From assembly GCA_934365195.1 (NCBI GenBank), contig CAKRNA010000001.1:270300-334299 (forward strand): a stretch of 64,000 nt of DNA. Direction: 5' to 3'. Below, piece by piece: positions 49,657 through 59,793 of this stretch. Each line of letters opens with the position of its first letter. Within the stretch, counting starts at the first letter, position 1. Source of the DNA: an uncultured Clostridia bacterium (GTDB lineage: Bacteria; Bacillota; Clostridia; Christensenellales; CAAEEZ01). The translations under genes were made by a program, and so were the position numbers. The notes under the pieces are model-generated. The model searched no databases, was not told the DNA's origin, and saw only the letters and a list, made by a program, of their open reading frames with translations.

Positions 49657-51792
49657 TTATTTACTTTCGTACAAACTCTTGTACACTTCGGTGTTGATTT
49701 TAACGTAGGTTTTGTAATTATTTACCACGTCTCTAATCTTGTCTTCGTACAAGTTGCTTTCAAGATTGCTCTTAATCTTATCTTTCCAACTATCCTCAAA
49801 AGTTACGTAATCGGTTCTGCCGTATTCTGCTATCGAATTGCCGTTTAGTTTCGTATCGGTTGAGTAGTAGCCCGGCATATCCGCAATCATAATGATATGG
49901 ATGCCGTACTCGGACACCGCAAACATATTCTTGAACGCATCAAAGTTGCTTGCCTCCTTACTGATTGCGCTAGTTGAATAGTTACCAACGTAATGGGTAT
50001 CGGTGTAGTAATTTGAAGGATAGGTAAACTTACCGTCAGTTCCCTTTGTTCCGCCCATTAGCGCTCTGGTTTGGTCGTTATAAGCGTCAACGTAGTCGCT
50101 CTTGCCGTTTTTTGGAACAAGATAGCCCTTAGCATTGCTGGTTTCAAACATACCCGGATCGTCGTTTACCATATACATCCACTTAGTAAACTTCTCCCTT
50201 AAAGCGACTTGCCTTTGGTACTCAACCGCCAACTTCTCTGCGTCGGTGCTTGCCGAGTTAACCTTCTCGTTATACTCCTCGTTGATTTTAACAAGGTCGT
50301 AGTTAATCATTTTCAAAACGGTTAGAACAGGTACGTCGTATCCGGTCTTGATTAACTCTTTTTCCTCATCGGTAAGTAGCGTTCCGTAAGTGTCTTTTAC
50401 GTCAAAGCCAAACGGTTTTAACGGGCAATTTACGTCGTCACACTTGTGGTAGCCGTACTTATCTTTGTACTTATACGTACCGTTTTCGTTCTTATCGTTT
50501 AAGTGGTCAGCGGTGATACCGGACGAGCATTTAGCCGTTGATTTGTAGTTAGGGTTAGATATATTCACCTTTATTTTACTAGCATACTCAAACAACATAT
50601 TGTCTAGTATTGCTTGCTCTTTATCGTCGATAACGTTATCGGTCTCTTCAAACAACTTTTTCTTCTCGGCGTAAGCGTTTTTGCTGGTTTCGTCAAAACT
50701 TAACAAGATATTGAAGGTGTAACCGTATCCTGCCGTACCCACCTCGGTTTCGGTATTATTTACTATCGGGTGATATACAGCCGACGAACTACCGATTTGT
50801 GTTTTGTAAGCGCTTTCCTTAAAGATTTCCTTTAAGCCGTCGCTCGTTGGGTTTTGGTAGATAAAATCTTGCTTATTTTGATTAAACGTTTCGTTATATT
50901 TTTCGTTATAAACCTTGTCTATTTCTGCCTTAGACAACTCGCTAACCGTTACTAATTTATAGTGGCTAACAAGTTTGCTGTTTACTAAATCCTCAAAGAA
51001 GTCGTTGTAAGTTTTGCCTATTTTGTTCAGCCTTTGGTCTAGCCTCTTTTTAGCCTCTTTTTCCTTATCGGAATGCTTGCCTTCCTTTTCGTCTAGTTGC
51101 CACTTAACTTCAAACCTTTTTAGGCTAGCAAGTTTTTCTTTTCTTTCGGCTAGTTCTGCCTCGGTGTATTTGTCGTCAGCCTTAGCGGTAACGGTTTTTT
51201 CCTTTTCCTCAGCCCTTTCCTTCCTTATAGAAGGCTTATCTTTAATTTCTTCCTCTTCGGTTTTATCTTCCTCTTTATCCTCGTCGTCCTTGTCTAAGGA
51301 TTCTTCCTTTTCAATCTCGGTGATAAAGTTATCCAAAAGTTCTTGCATTTGTTTGTTGTAACTTTCGATAAGTTCAATCTTTTCGTCAGTCCACAAAATA
51401 TCGCTGTAAATATTTTTAAAAGCAGGGGTTGTGCCCTCGACTACTGCCGAATGGTCCACCACTTTCAAGGTTTTAGCGTCTAAGCCAAGCGCCTGACAAA
51501 GTTCCACGGTTGCTTTTAGTTTGATAAGTTTTTGTTGGCTTAACAACTCTGCACAATAATTGTAAGCCTTTTCCTTGCTCATACCATAATAGTTCATGAA
51601 AATATAGCCGTTAGCGTTAAAGTAGGTTTTTAGTTCCTTTTTCGTAACGGTGTCGGTTAGCCCTTCGTACTTAATATTAGCAACGACAAGCGCATCGTCC
51701 CTTTTTTCGTTTAGTTTTATCATGTCGCAACCTGCAAAAACCACGGTCACAATCATAACTAATATCAATAATAGTGCAATTTTTTTCTTCAT
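49657..51792 (-). CDS. Lipoprotein with SurA/PrsA-like foldase features
   Basis: The 711-residue protein begins with a lipoprotein signal (KKKIALLLILVMIVTVVFAGC). An N-terminal segment like SurA_N follows (TKKELKTYFNANGYIFMNYYGMSKEKAYNYCAELL). Residues about 155-235 form a highly charged Glu/Lys coiled coil. The C-terminal part has GIHIIMI, which resembles the HILI strand of parvulin-type isomerases. It may fold exported proteins outside the membrane; this is inferred from weak features. It lies after mfd on the same strand. Confidence 0.55.
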   Translation of the reverse strand: MKKKIALLLILVMIVTVVFAGCDMIKLNEKRDDALVVANIKYEGLTDTVTKKELKTYFNANGYIFMNYYGMSKEKAYNYCAELLSQQKLIKLKATVELCQALGLDAKTLKVVDHSAVVEGTTPAFKNIYSDILWTDEKIELIESYNKQMQELLDNFITEIEKEESLDKDDEDKEEDKTEEEEIKDKPSIRKERAEEKEKTVTAKADDKYTEAELAERKEKLASLKRFEVKWQLDEKEGKHSDKEKEAKKRLDQRLNKIGKTYNDFFEDLVNSKLVSHYKLVTVSELSKAEIDKVYNEKYNETFNQNKQDFIYQNPTSDGLKEIFKESAYKTQIGSSSAVYHPIVNNTETEVGTAGYGYTFNILLSFDETSKNAYAEKKKLFEETDNVIDDKEQAILDNMLFEYASKIKVNISNPNYKSTAKCSSGITADHLNDKNENGTYKYKDKYGYHKCDDVNCPLKPFGFDVKDTYGTLLTDEEKELIKTGYDVPVLTVLKMINYDLVKINEEYNEKVNSASTDAEKLAVEYQRQVALREKFTKWMYMVNDDPGMFETSNAKGYLVPKNGKSDYVDAYNDQTRALMGGTKGTDGKFTYPSNYYTDTHYVGNYSTSAISKEASNFDAFKNMFAVSEYGIHIIMIADMPGYYSTDTKLNGNSIAEYGRTDYVTFEDSWKDKIKSNLESNLYEDKIRDVVNNYKTYVKINTEVYKSLYESK

Positions 51793-51933
51793 ATTCTCTC
51801 CGTATTATGCTACACCTTGCTAAAAGCAAGTGAATTATTTTAAGTAAATTACTTATATATTATACATATAAATTCGATTTTTAGCAATAACTATTCCAAA
51901 ATATTTGCAATTTTGCCTTATTTTCCCGTCGAT

Positions 51934-54900
51934 TTAATTACAATCTTGTAAAAACGCCGTCATCATAGCGATTTTTTCTTGGTCGGTTTTGCCTTTCACG
52001 TTAAACAAACAACGAATAGGCGTGGTGTCGGTAAGTACGGCTTTGCCTTTTAGATTGCTGACCGCCTTGATTATTTGCGGGTTCTTAAATACGTTCACGT
52101 TTCCAAACTCTATGCCCATACCCTTTTCGGTGATTAGCACTTTTTCAGCGCCGATATTACTTGCAAGCGCCTTAACTAAGGATATGTTGATTAGGTTTTG
52201 AACGCCGCAAGTTACCTCGCCGTACATTGCCCTAACCTCGCCTTCAAGGTTTTTGCCGTCCTCGGCTGTTCTTACTTCGCCTATCTTGTTGTATAACGCC
52301 ATACGCTCGCCGCTTGGAATATCCATATCGATATTTGCGTTGACGTCCGATTTAACCTCGGCGTTCACTTCGCTAACAGCCTTGCCCGTCGTGACTTCTA
52401 AAACCGCCTCTTTCAGCATCTTGGTGTAAAGTTCGTAGCCCACTTGCTCCATGTGTCCGTGTTGCTCCCTACCAAGCACGTTGCCTGCCCCTCTGATTTG
52501 CAAATCCTTTAAAGCGATTTGATAGCCGCTGCCAAACTCGGTGTATTCGTTTAAAGCAACGAGCCTTTGGTTTGCTTCGCCCGTAAGCACTTTGTTTTTT
52601 GCGGTGGTAAAATATGCGTGTGCAAGTTTTCCGCTTCTGCCTACCCTACCTCTTAGTTGGTGCAGTTGGCTAAGCCCGAACTTATCCGCATCGTACACGA
52701 TTAAAGTGTTTGCGTTAGGTAGGTCTATGCCGTTTTCAATAATGGTGGTGCACACCAGTACGTCCGCCTCGCCGCTATAAAAATCATCTATCCTCTTTTC
52801 CAGTTTCTCGCTACTCATCTGCCCGTGAGCCACGGTAATTCTTACCTTATCTTTAAGCAAATGCGACAATTTAGATGCGTACTCTTCTATGCTTTCCACA
52901 TAGTTGTACAAAACGAAAACTTGTCCGCCCCTTGCCATTTCTCTGTTTATTGCGTCCACCACTATTCCGTCGTCGTACTCAACCACGTAAGTTTCGATAG
53001 GCAACCTGTTTAGTGGCGGCGTTTCTAATAAGTTTATGTCCCTAATTCCGCTCATTGCCATGTGCAAAGTCCTTGGGATAGGGGTAGCCGACAAGGTAAG
53101 CACGTTCACGTTTTCGGACAAAAATTTCATTTTTTCCTTTTGCTCCACGCCAAAACGCTGCTCCTCGTCCAAAACAAGCAGCCCGAGGTTTTTGAACTTA
53201 ACGTCCTTGCTTAGAAGTCTGTGTGTGCCTACGGCAATCTCCACCTTTCCGCTTGCAATCTCGTCCAAAGCGGCTTTGTTTTCGGCGTTTGACTGCAACC
53301 TAGAAAGCAGCCTGATTTGGATATTGAACGGCTTTAACCTCTCTTTAAGGTTTTTGTAATGTTGGGCGGCAAGAATTGTGGTCGGGGCAAGAATAACCGC
53401 CTGCCTGCTATCTATTACGGTTTTGAAAATACCCCTAAACGCAACCTCGGTTTTGCCAAAACCCACGTCGCCGCAGATAAGCCTGTCCATAACCTTACCG
53501 CTTTCCATATCCCTTTTTACGTCGCTGATTGCAGTAAGTTGGTCCGGCGTTTCGGTAAACTCGAAGCCGTCCTCGAACTCCTTTTGCCATACGGTGTCCT
53601 CAGAGTACTTGTAGCCGTTTGCCTGCTCCCTTTTTCTGTATAATTCCACAAGGTCGATAGCCATCTTTTTGATAGATTGCCTTACCCTGTTTTTTACCTT
53701 TTCAAAGTCCTTTCCGCCAAGTTTGTTTATCTTTGGGCATGAGCCCGTGTACTTAGTAAGCAAATCCATTTGGTCGATAGGAACGTAAAGTTTGCCGTTG
53801 TCTTTGTAGGCAACAACGATAAAATCCTTTTCGCCGCCCGCCACTTTTTCTCGGCTGACACCCTCTACAAGACCTATTCCGTGCCTTTCGTGAACGACGA
53901 AGTCACCCTCTTTAATTACCTCGCTAGTCCTCTTTTTCTTCCTTACTTGCGTTCTCTTTCCAAGCAACTCTTCCGTACCTATTAAAGCAAACTTCGATAA
54001 CGGGTACACCACGCTTTTCCTAATCGTAAACGGGGCTAGGAATATGCCTGATTTTTTGGTGATTTCGTCCACTATCTCTACGTACAAGCCCATATCCCTA
54101 AGCGTGTTTTGAATAGCCCTTGCTCTGTCGTAGTTTTCAGCGCATAATACCATCAAATTCCCCAGCCTACTATTTGCGTTTATATCCGTTACAAGTTGGC
54201 TTTGCTCTAAGTAATATTTAACGGTAGGCTTACCGGTTATCTTAAAAATAAAGTCGCTTTCAAAAAACGTATTTTGCGATTGAAGTGGCATAAAACCGAG
54301 TTTTAAGTGCGGTTTTAGTAGCGATAAAAGTGCGTTTTGGTTGATTAAAGCATTTTTGTGTTCGCTTAATGCCTGCCCCGAGTCAAGCATTGCCTCCACT
54401 CTGTTTCTATGTTCGAGTTGGTATACGTCTAGTTTTTCTTTCACCATTCTTACGTCGTCGAAAGCAATGGTGAAGTCCTCGGTTAAGTAGGAGAAAACGC
54501 TAGTAAATTCGCTTCTTACCAGCGGCATAATAAAGGACAAAGTGTAGTCGGATTTATTGATGCGTAATTTTTGCAACACCCTATCCGCCGTCTCCTCAAA
54601 ATTAGGGTTTTTCTCCTTTTCCTTTTCCAGCCTTTCTATTACTTTTTTTGCCCCGTCCTCACTAACAAGCACGTCGGAAAGAGGCAGAATTTCCAGTTTG
54701 TCCAAAGCCTTAATCGGCTTTATCGTAACGAGTTCGTAACTTTTGATGCTCTCCACCAGTTCGTCAAAAAACGATATCCTAACGGGTAGTTCCTCGCCTG
54801 CTACGAATATATCTATTACGTCGCCTTTTTTGGAAAACTCGCCTTCTGACGTTACGTTGTCCACCCTTTGATAGCCTGCGTGGACAAGTTTTTCCGTTAG

Positions 54901-55332
54901 TAAAACGGGCGAAAATTCCTCCTCCAGTTTTACCACAAACGACCTATTTAAAAGTTCTTCTTTTAAAGGTACTAACTGCAAAAGCGATAACGGTGACAAG
55001 GTAACCACGTCCACGTTTCCCTTTGCAAGTTTGCTTAAAGTTTTTATCCTGCTGTAAAGATTGTTTTTGTTATACGAGTACTGAGAGTACAAAATCTCCT
55101 CTTTTTCGGGCAAAAACTCCGCCCTGATTCCGTACTCGATTAAATCCTCTTTCAGCATCTTTGCTTGAAGGCTATCGGGTGCTACGTACAATACTTTTTT
55201 ATCTAGCGTGCCGATGATATGCTCCCTAATTCCCATATTAGCACAATAAACCGTAACGTTATTGTTACGGCTTTTTTCGTAGATATCAAATATTGTTCCG
55301 CCCAAGTTTTTCGGCAATAAAAACTCTTTCAC
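51934..55332 (-). CDS. mfd: Transcription-repair coupling factor
   Basis: The 1132-residue protein removes RNA polymerase stalled at DNA damage and recruits UvrA. It has the UvrB-like N-terminal part, the RNA-polymerase-interacting domain (EGDFVVHERHGIGLVEG), Walker A GDVGFGKTEVA, Walker B LDEEQRFG, SATPIPRTL and the TRG region with QLRGRVGRSG. The length is slightly shorter than B. subtilis Mfd but all domains are present. It starts 8 nt after pth, a common Firmicute order. Confidence 0.96.
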   Translation of the reverse strand: MKEFLLPKNLGGTIFDIYEKSRNNNVTVYCANMGIREHIIGTLDKKVLYVAPDSLQAKMLKEDLIEYGIRAEFLPEKEEILYSQYSYNKNNLYSRIKTLSKLAKGNVDVVTLSPLSLLQLVPLKEELLNRSFVVKLEEEFSPVLLTEKLVHAGYQRVDNVTSEGEFSKKGDVIDIFVAGEELPVRISFFDELVESIKSYELVTIKPIKALDKLEILPLSDVLVSEDGAKKVIERLEKEKEKNPNFEETADRVLQKLRINKSDYTLSFIMPLVRSEFTSVFSYLTEDFTIAFDDVRMVKEKLDVYQLEHRNRVEAMLDSGQALSEHKNALINQNALLSLLKPHLKLGFMPLQSQNTFFESDFIFKITGKPTVKYYLEQSQLVTDINANSRLGNLMVLCAENYDRARAIQNTLRDMGLYVEIVDEITKKSGIFLAPFTIRKSVVYPLSKFALIGTEELLGKRTQVRKKKRTSEVIKEGDFVVHERHGIGLVEGVSREKVAGGEKDFIVVAYKDNGKLYVPIDQMDLLTKYTGSCPKINKLGGKDFEKVKNRVRQSIKKMAIDLVELYRKREQANGYKYSEDTVWQKEFEDGFEFTETPDQLTAISDVKRDMESGKVMDRLICGDVGFGKTEVAFRGIFKTVIDSRQAVILAPTTILAAQHYKNLKERLKPFNIQIRLLSRLQSNAENKAALDEIASGKVEIAVGTHRLLSKDVKFKNLGLLVLDEEQRFGVEQKEKMKFLSENVNVLTLSATPIPRTLHMAMSGIRDINLLETPPLNRLPIETYVVEYDDGIVVDAINREMARGGQVFVLYNYVESIEEYASKLSHLLKDKVRITVAHGQMSSEKLEKRIDDFYSGEADVLVCTTIIENGIDLPNANTLIVYDADKFGLSQLHQLRGRVGRSGKLAHAYFTTAKNKVLTGEANQRLVALNEYTEFGSGYQIALKDLQIRGAGNVLGREQHGHMEQVGYELYTKMLKEAVLEVTTGKAVSEVNAEVKSDVNANIDMDIPSGERMALYNKIGEVRTAEDGKNLEGEVRAMYGEVTCGVQNLINISLVKALASNIGAEKVLITEKGMGIEFGNVNVFKNPQIIKAVSNLKGKAVLTDTTPIRCLFNVKGKTDQEKIAMMTAFLQDCN

Positions 55333-55340
55333 TTTCCCCT

Positions 55341-55910
55341 CTATTTTTTCACGTTATATTTTTGCATCAAATTGTCGAAGGTTTCGCCCTTAATATATTC
55401 GTCTAGGCAATCAACGACGCTTGCGATTGCTTTCATAAGTTCCTCTTTGGTTTCGCCTTGCGGACTAGACAACACATAGGTTGCCATATCCATAAATTCA
55501 GGCTTGTCCCCGATACCCACTCTAATGCGCTTAAACGCCGTAGAAGATAGGTTCTCCACGATATTGCGCATGCCGTTATGAGTCCCCGCCGAGCCCGATT
55601 TCCTTAGCCTAACCGAGCCAACCGGCAAGTCCACGTCGTCGTACACGATTACGATATCGTCTACCGTTGCATCGTACTTTTTCATAAGGCTTTTTACCGC
55701 CTCGCCCGACAAGTTCATATATGTTTGCGGGAGAGCAAGCACCACCTTTTCGTTGTTCTTACTTAGTAGCGCCGTTAAGGACGTACACTCCTTATCCTTT
55801 ATCTTTTTGCCAAGTTTTTCGCTTAATTCGGTTAAGGTCATAAAACCTACGTTATGGTAGGTATTTTCGTATTTTTCCCCGTAATTTCCAAGTCCTACAA
55901 TTATTTTCAT
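55341..55910 (-). CDS. pth: Peptidyl-tRNA hydrolase
   Basis: The 189-residue enzyme frees tRNA from dropped-off peptidyl-tRNA. VGLGNYGEKYENTYHNVGFM contains the catalytic His; PQTYMNLSGEAV and the DDVDLPVGSVRLRKSGSAGTHNGMRNI block are diagnostic. It overlaps tadA by 4 nt and precedes mfd, as in many Firmicutes. Confidence 0.96.
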   Translation of the reverse strand: MKIIVGLGNYGEKYENTYHNVGFMTLTELSEKLGKKIKDKECTSLTALLSKNNEKVVLALPQTYMNLSGEAVKSLMKKYDATVDDIVIVYDDVDLPVGSVRLRKSGSAGTHNGMRNIVENLSSTAFKRIRVGIGDKPEFMDMATYVLSSPQGETKEELMKAIASVVDCLDEYIKGETFDNLMQKYNVKK

Positions 55911-56362
55911 TTTCCTGCCCTTCGCTTTGCTTTGAAAAACTCACTTAGCAAAACTCCGCACTCCTCTTCCTTTATTCCGCCTATTACGTTTGGTCTGTGG
56001 TTGAACTTTTCGTCGCCAAGCAGTTTGTACACCGACGTAACGCACCCTGCTTTTTTGTCGTACGCCCCGTAGTACACGTTGTCTATTCTTGCGTTTATTA
56101 TCGCTCCTACGCACATTAAACAAGGCTCTAACGTAACGTACAAATCGCAGCCAGATAAGTACCAGTTGTTCAGTTTTTTAGAGGCTCTTTCTATTGCCAC
56201 AATCTCGGCGTGATACACGGCGCAGTTTTCCCGCTCCTTGTAATTAGTAGCCTCGGCAATAATCTCTCCGTCCTTTACGATAACCGCACCAACGGGAACT
56301 TCGTCAAACGTTGCTCCCTCTTTGGCAAGGGCTATCGCTCTATCCATAAATTTTTCGTCCAT
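55907..56362 (-). CDS. tadA: tRNA-specific adenosine deaminase
   Basis: The 151-residue enzyme converts A34 to inosine in the anticodon of tRNA-Arg. The zinc site is His51-Ala-Glu53 and PCLMC with Cys81 and Cys84. The C-terminus (LLSEFFKAKR) fits TadA better than other deaminases. The gene start overlaps the end of the M14 carboxypeptidase gene by 31 nt, and pth overlaps its stop by 4 nt. Confidence 0.92.
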   Translation of the reverse strand: MDEKFMDRAIALAKEGATFDEVPVGAVIVKDGEIIAEATNYKERENCAVYHAEIVAIERASKKLNNWYLSGCDLYVTLEPCLMCVGAIINARIDNVYYGAYDKKAGCVTSVYKLLGDEKFNHRPNVIGGIKEEECGVLLSEFFKAKRRAGK

Positions 56363-57180
56363 AGCGTATTTCCTACCTCGCTAAGCAAATTGTACACGCC
56401 CTTGTTTTTTTCGACTATTTGCTCAAACTGTGAAAACGGGAACGGGTAATCGAATTTATCCTCACCCACCTCGAAGGTCATGCCCAGCCTTTTGTAACTT
56501 TTTACAAACCAGTCCTTGTAGCCACCTGACGAATAGTCGCTTTTAAGTAGCGGATAACCCGTAAGGTCGCTGAATTGTTTTGCATAAAAGTAGTGGTCGG
56601 GATAGTCCTTGTAGCCGTAATATATCACTTCCCCTTTGGTGTGGTAACTTATGGTGATTATCGGGTTTATTTTGTTTGTAAACCTAATTAAGTTCCTAGT
56701 TTCCACTTCGCTTTCGGGGTATTCGCCCACGTAGTTTGCCGGTGACGGACTAAACACGTTTTGCCTGCCTTGTCCCCACCCGACGTCAAAATTAACGTTT
56801 AGGTCCACCGCTCTTGCGTTTGCTTTCCACAGCGAAAAATCTCGCCGTCCGCCGTTTACCGCCTCCAAAAATTCAAGCGGCACTTCGCCCAAGGTTTCGC
56901 CCCTGTTTACGCAAAGTTCCACCCCGTCGGGATTAGCCATAGGCACGATATATATGCCCATATCCTCCGTGTAATACTTTATTAGTTCGATAGTTAGCGG
57001 CGACGTTATGTATTCCCTTGCGTGTATCGAGCCAAACACAAAACAGCACGGGCTTGTGGTCTTGCCAATAAACACGTAGGGCGTAGGTCTACTTAACGTA
57101 GAGTTTCCTATGCTGCCCACCTTAAAGCCTAACTCTTTAAGCCTTTTTATATCATTTAATAAGTCAGCGTATCCGTACAT
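56332..57180 (-). CDS. M14-family zinc carboxypeptidase
   Basis: The protein has His53 and Glu56 in SIHAREYI and His180 in ISYHTKGE as zinc ligands, and Glu237 in TFEVGED as catalytic acid. It resembles gamma-D-glutamyl-diaminopimelate peptidases that trim cell-wall peptides (VPMANPDGVELC is also typical). No LysM domain or signal peptide is visible, so it may work inside the cell on recycled muropeptides. The ATG at 57180 (282 aa) is chosen because GGAGG lies 6 nt before it. It overlaps tadA by 31 nt. Confidence 0.88.
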   Translation of the reverse strand: MYGYADLLNDIKRLKELGFKVGSIGNSTLSRPTPYVFIGKTTSPCCFVFGSIHAREYITSPLTIELIKYYTEDMGIYIVPMANPDGVELCVNRGETLGEVPLEFLEAVNGGRRDFSLWKANARAVDLNVNFDVGWGQGRQNVFSPSPANYVGEYPESEVETRNLIRFTNKINPIITISYHTKGEVIYYGYKDYPDHYFYAKQFSDLTGYPLLKSDYSSGGYKDWFVKSYKRLGMTFEVGEDKFDYPFPFSQFEQIVEKNKGVYNLLSEVGNTLWTKNLWIER

Positions 57181-57245
57181 AAATTCCTCCATATCAGTAT
57201 ATGGGCTAACTTATTTAGTTGTTAACTTTCTTAACCGCCTAATGC

Positions 57246-57716
57246 TTATTTGTGGTACGGCACGGAATTATTTATCGTAAACGCCCTATAAATTTGCTCG
57301 CTAAGTATCACCCTCATAAGTTGGTGCGGATAGGTGATTTTGCCAAAACTTATAATATAATCCGCCCTTTTAATCACCTCGTCCGATAGCCCGTTAGAGC
57401 CACCGATTAAAAACGAAATCTCGCTTGCGTTATAGGTGCAAATATCTTTTATTTTGTAGGCAAGTTCCTCGCTAGACAGCATTTTGCCCTCTTTATCCAT
57501 AGCGATTACCATGCCCTTTGCCTTTTGTAGTAGCCTTTCGCCCTCTTTTTTCTTGGTGATAAGTATCTCTTCCTCGCAGGTTTTTTGGTTTTTGTACTCA
57601 TCCACCTCAATCACCGAAAACTCGCAAAACCTACTTAGCCTTTTTGCGTACTCGCCTATTGCGTCGGTAAAATATTTTTCCTTAATTTTGCCAACGGCTA
57701 CTATGTTTACCCTCAT
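57246..57716 (-). CDS. rlmH: 23S rRNA (pseudouridine-1915 N3)-methyltransferase
   Basis: The 156-residue SPOUT enzyme methylates the 70S ribosome in helix 69. VNIVAVGKIKEKY, FLIGGSNGL and the C-terminal ITYPHQLMRVILSEQIYRAFTINNSVPYHK are family hallmarks. The ATG at 57716 overlaps the preceding CPBP gene by 4 nt (ATGA). The position downstream of a YycJ-like gene is similar to other Firmicutes. Confidence 0.95.
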   Translation of the reverse strand: MRVNIVAVGKIKEKYFTDAIGEYAKRLSRFCEFSVIEVDEYKNQKTCEEEILITKKKEGERLLQKAKGMVIAMDKEGKMLSSEELAYKIKDICTYNASEISFLIGGSNGLSDEVIKRADYIISFGKITYPHQLMRVILSEQIYRAFTINNSVPYHK

Positions 57717-58708
57717 CTTAACAGCCCCCAAGTAAGCGTGAACACGTTACAACATACGCCCACAAACAAGGTTGCCGTCATAATTGCCTTTGACACGCCG
57801 TTAGATTTTATCGTTAAAAATCCGTCCTTAGTAAGTACTACTTGCTTAAACGTATTTAGCACCTTTTTTGCGTTTTGATTTTCGGTGTTCGTTTGAAACG
57901 AAACAAGCAACCTAACGAACAAGTACAAGCACACGATAGCAAGCACAACGCTTACAATCACGCCCATAAAGTTTGAGTACATTAGGTTAAAAAACACCCT
58001 TTTCAAAGCAAGGAAAGTGCTGCCCGTTTGTGCTCCTACGTCGTTTAGTACTTCGGTAGCGTTTATCATAAAGTGCATTATCATACTGGTTTTGATATTG
58101 CCCGTAAACACTACGGCAGAGGCAAAAAACAGCCCCATCATAAAGGTGTAGAACACCTGCCCGACGTTTTGGTGCATAAACGCAAACATAACCGACGACA
58201 ACAAGATATACTTAATCGGCTCGCCTTTATACGACACTCTAAACAGTCCTCTATGCGCCGTCTCCTCACAAATTGCAGGAAGTAGCGCCGTCATAAATAA
58301 GTCCATTACTATTAAGCCTTTGTTTGCTAAATAGTCCGTGGAAGCGGAGGAAGAATAGGTGTAGCCTAAAAGAGTTAGGACGCCTGCGTTTATTTGCGCA
58401 AATACTGTGTTTAGATAAATGGCAAGAAAACCTAGCCCTATCACCTTGATTAGTTCGCCTTTTTTGTAGCGTTTAAACCCGAAATCGTCCAAAAAGCCCT
58501 TCACGTTCGCCTTACCTTTAATGGTGGTAAAGTACAACGTAACGGGCAAAATAAACATACAAAGTATTTGGCTTACCGTTGTAAAAACGTAAGTCACCTG
58601 ATTAGAACTCATATAATCTGCGGTGTAATTTATAACGATGCTAGTAAGTAGCAACGCAATTATCACCGTGTAATATACTAAATGAAGTCTTGCTTTTTCG
58701 TTTTCCAT
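57713..58708 (-). CDS. CPBP-family intramembrane protease (first of two)
   Basis: The protein has about eight membrane segments and the Abi/CAAX motifs: PAICEETAHRGLFR (metal-binding Glu-Glu and Arg), SSVMFAFMHQN and MIMHFMINATE. The ATG at 58708 (331 aa) is chosen because AAGGA lies 5 nt before it, and it forms a TAATG overlap with the preceding paralogue. The family includes type II CAAX prenyl-peptidases and bacteriocin self-immunity proteins; the substrate is unknown. Confidence 0.88.
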   Translation of the reverse strand: MENEKARLHLVYYTVIIALLLTSIVINYTADYMSSNQVTYVFTTVSQILCMFILPVTLYFTTIKGKANVKGFLDDFGFKRYKKGELIKVIGLGFLAIYLNTVFAQINAGVLTLLGYTYSSSASTDYLANKGLIVMDLFMTALLPAICEETAHRGLFRVSYKGEPIKYILLSSVMFAFMHQNVGQVFYTFMMGLFFASAVVFTGNIKTSMIMHFMINATEVLNDVGAQTGSTFLALKRVFFNLMYSNFMGVIVSVVLAIVCLYLFVRLLVSFQTNTENQNAKKVLNTFKQVVLTKDGFLTIKSNGVSKAIMTATLFVGVCCNVFTLTWGLLR

Positions 58709-59793
58709 TAAAATCCTTGCACTAAAGAAACTATCCACGTTATTACTAATATGACGACGATGGCTATAATTATTATACTTACGCCCTTTTCTTTTCCCAT
58801 AACGGACTCGTTTTTGATATAATCATCATCAAGGTAGCCGATCGTTTCCTCAAAGTTTTCTCTACTTTTTGTTCTATCCTCTTTCGACACAATGCCCCTG
58901 AAAAATCTGGTAACCGCATCAAACACGCTGCCCACAACGTATCTAAACTTGCCTTTCGGGTACACGTTTACCACCTTTTCGCCAAGGCATCTGTCTTTGC
59001 ATTGTTGCTTAAATAGTTTCATAAAGCAAATTAAAGCGAACATTCCCACGATAAAACAACCCACGCCAAGCAATATATTAAAGTATCCTAGCGGCTCGAA
59101 GTCCATAGGGATATAGTTCATAACTAGGCTGATTAGGTTGTTAAAGAAGTGCATAATCACTCCAAACCACACCGAGCCTCCGTACAAAACCACCAAGCAA
59201 ATCACGATAGACGCAAGTAGTTGGTGCACCGTTTGAACGGCGCTTCCGTGGGATAAGCAGAAGATAAGCGAAGTCATCATTACGGCAAAAGCGTAACTTT
59301 TTTGCTTTAATCCGCCAAGTAGCAAGCCTCTATAAATAAATTCTTCAAGTATTGCCGGCATAATTACGGCAAACATAAGCCCTAGGAAAAATCCGCCTAC
59401 GGTTTGCGGAATATATATATTTCCGCTACTTTTAAAGCCTGCAAGCCCTAGTAGGTACATAAATAGGTACGCAATAGGTAAAAACGCAACTATCGCTGAT
59501 AGCGACATGAAAAACAGGCTGACCGTTTGTTTTACGCTAGGCGCTTTTTTAAGATTCATTGCCGAGACAAAATCTATTTTTGCCATCGCCGTGTAGCCAA
59601 AGAATGCAATCAGCATTGCCATTTGGTTGGTTGCAAGCATCACTATAGAATAGTACTGGTTAGTATCCTGCGTGAAGTTATTGCTTCTACAAATAGCGCC
59701 AACAACGTTAGACAGCAACAAACTTACGATAAGATAGAAAAAGTAAGATACTCCGCTGTCATTCATATTAAAATACTGTCTTTTTTGTTTCAT
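58708..59793 (-). CDS. CPBP-family intramembrane protease (second of two)
   Basis: The 361-residue paralogue has the motifs PAILEEFIYRGLLLGG, LIFCLSHGSAVQ and GVIMHFFNNL, with all expected metal and catalytic residues. An extra cytoplasmic part (residues about 265-330) and a final membrane helix (VSIIIIAIVVILVITWIVSLV) distinguish it from its neighbour. AGAGG precedes the ATG. The two genes are translationally coupled. No bacteriocin gene is nearby. Confidence 0.88.
   Translation of the reverse strand: MKQKRQYFNMNDSGVSYFFYLIVSLLLSNVVGAICRSNNFTQDTNQYYSIVMLATNQMAMLIAFFGYTAMAKIDFVSAMNLKKAPSVKQTVSLFFMSLSAIVAFLPIAYLFMYLLGLAGFKSSGNIYIPQTVGGFFLGLMFAVIMPAILEEFIYRGLLLGGLKQKSYAFAVMMTSLIFCLSHGSAVQTVHQLLASIVICLVVLYGGSVWFGVIMHFFNNLISLVMNYIPMDFEPLGYFNILLGVGCFIVGMFALICFMKLFKQQCKDRCLGEKVVNVYPKGKFRYVVGSVFDAVTRFFRGIVSKEDRTKSRENFEETIGYLDDDYIKNESVMGKEKGVSIIIIAIVVILVITWIVSLVQGF

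Noticed and set aside
57713..59793. Bacteriocin immunity operon
   Set aside because: CPBP proteins can be immunity factors, but no bacteriocin precursor or exporter is next to them.
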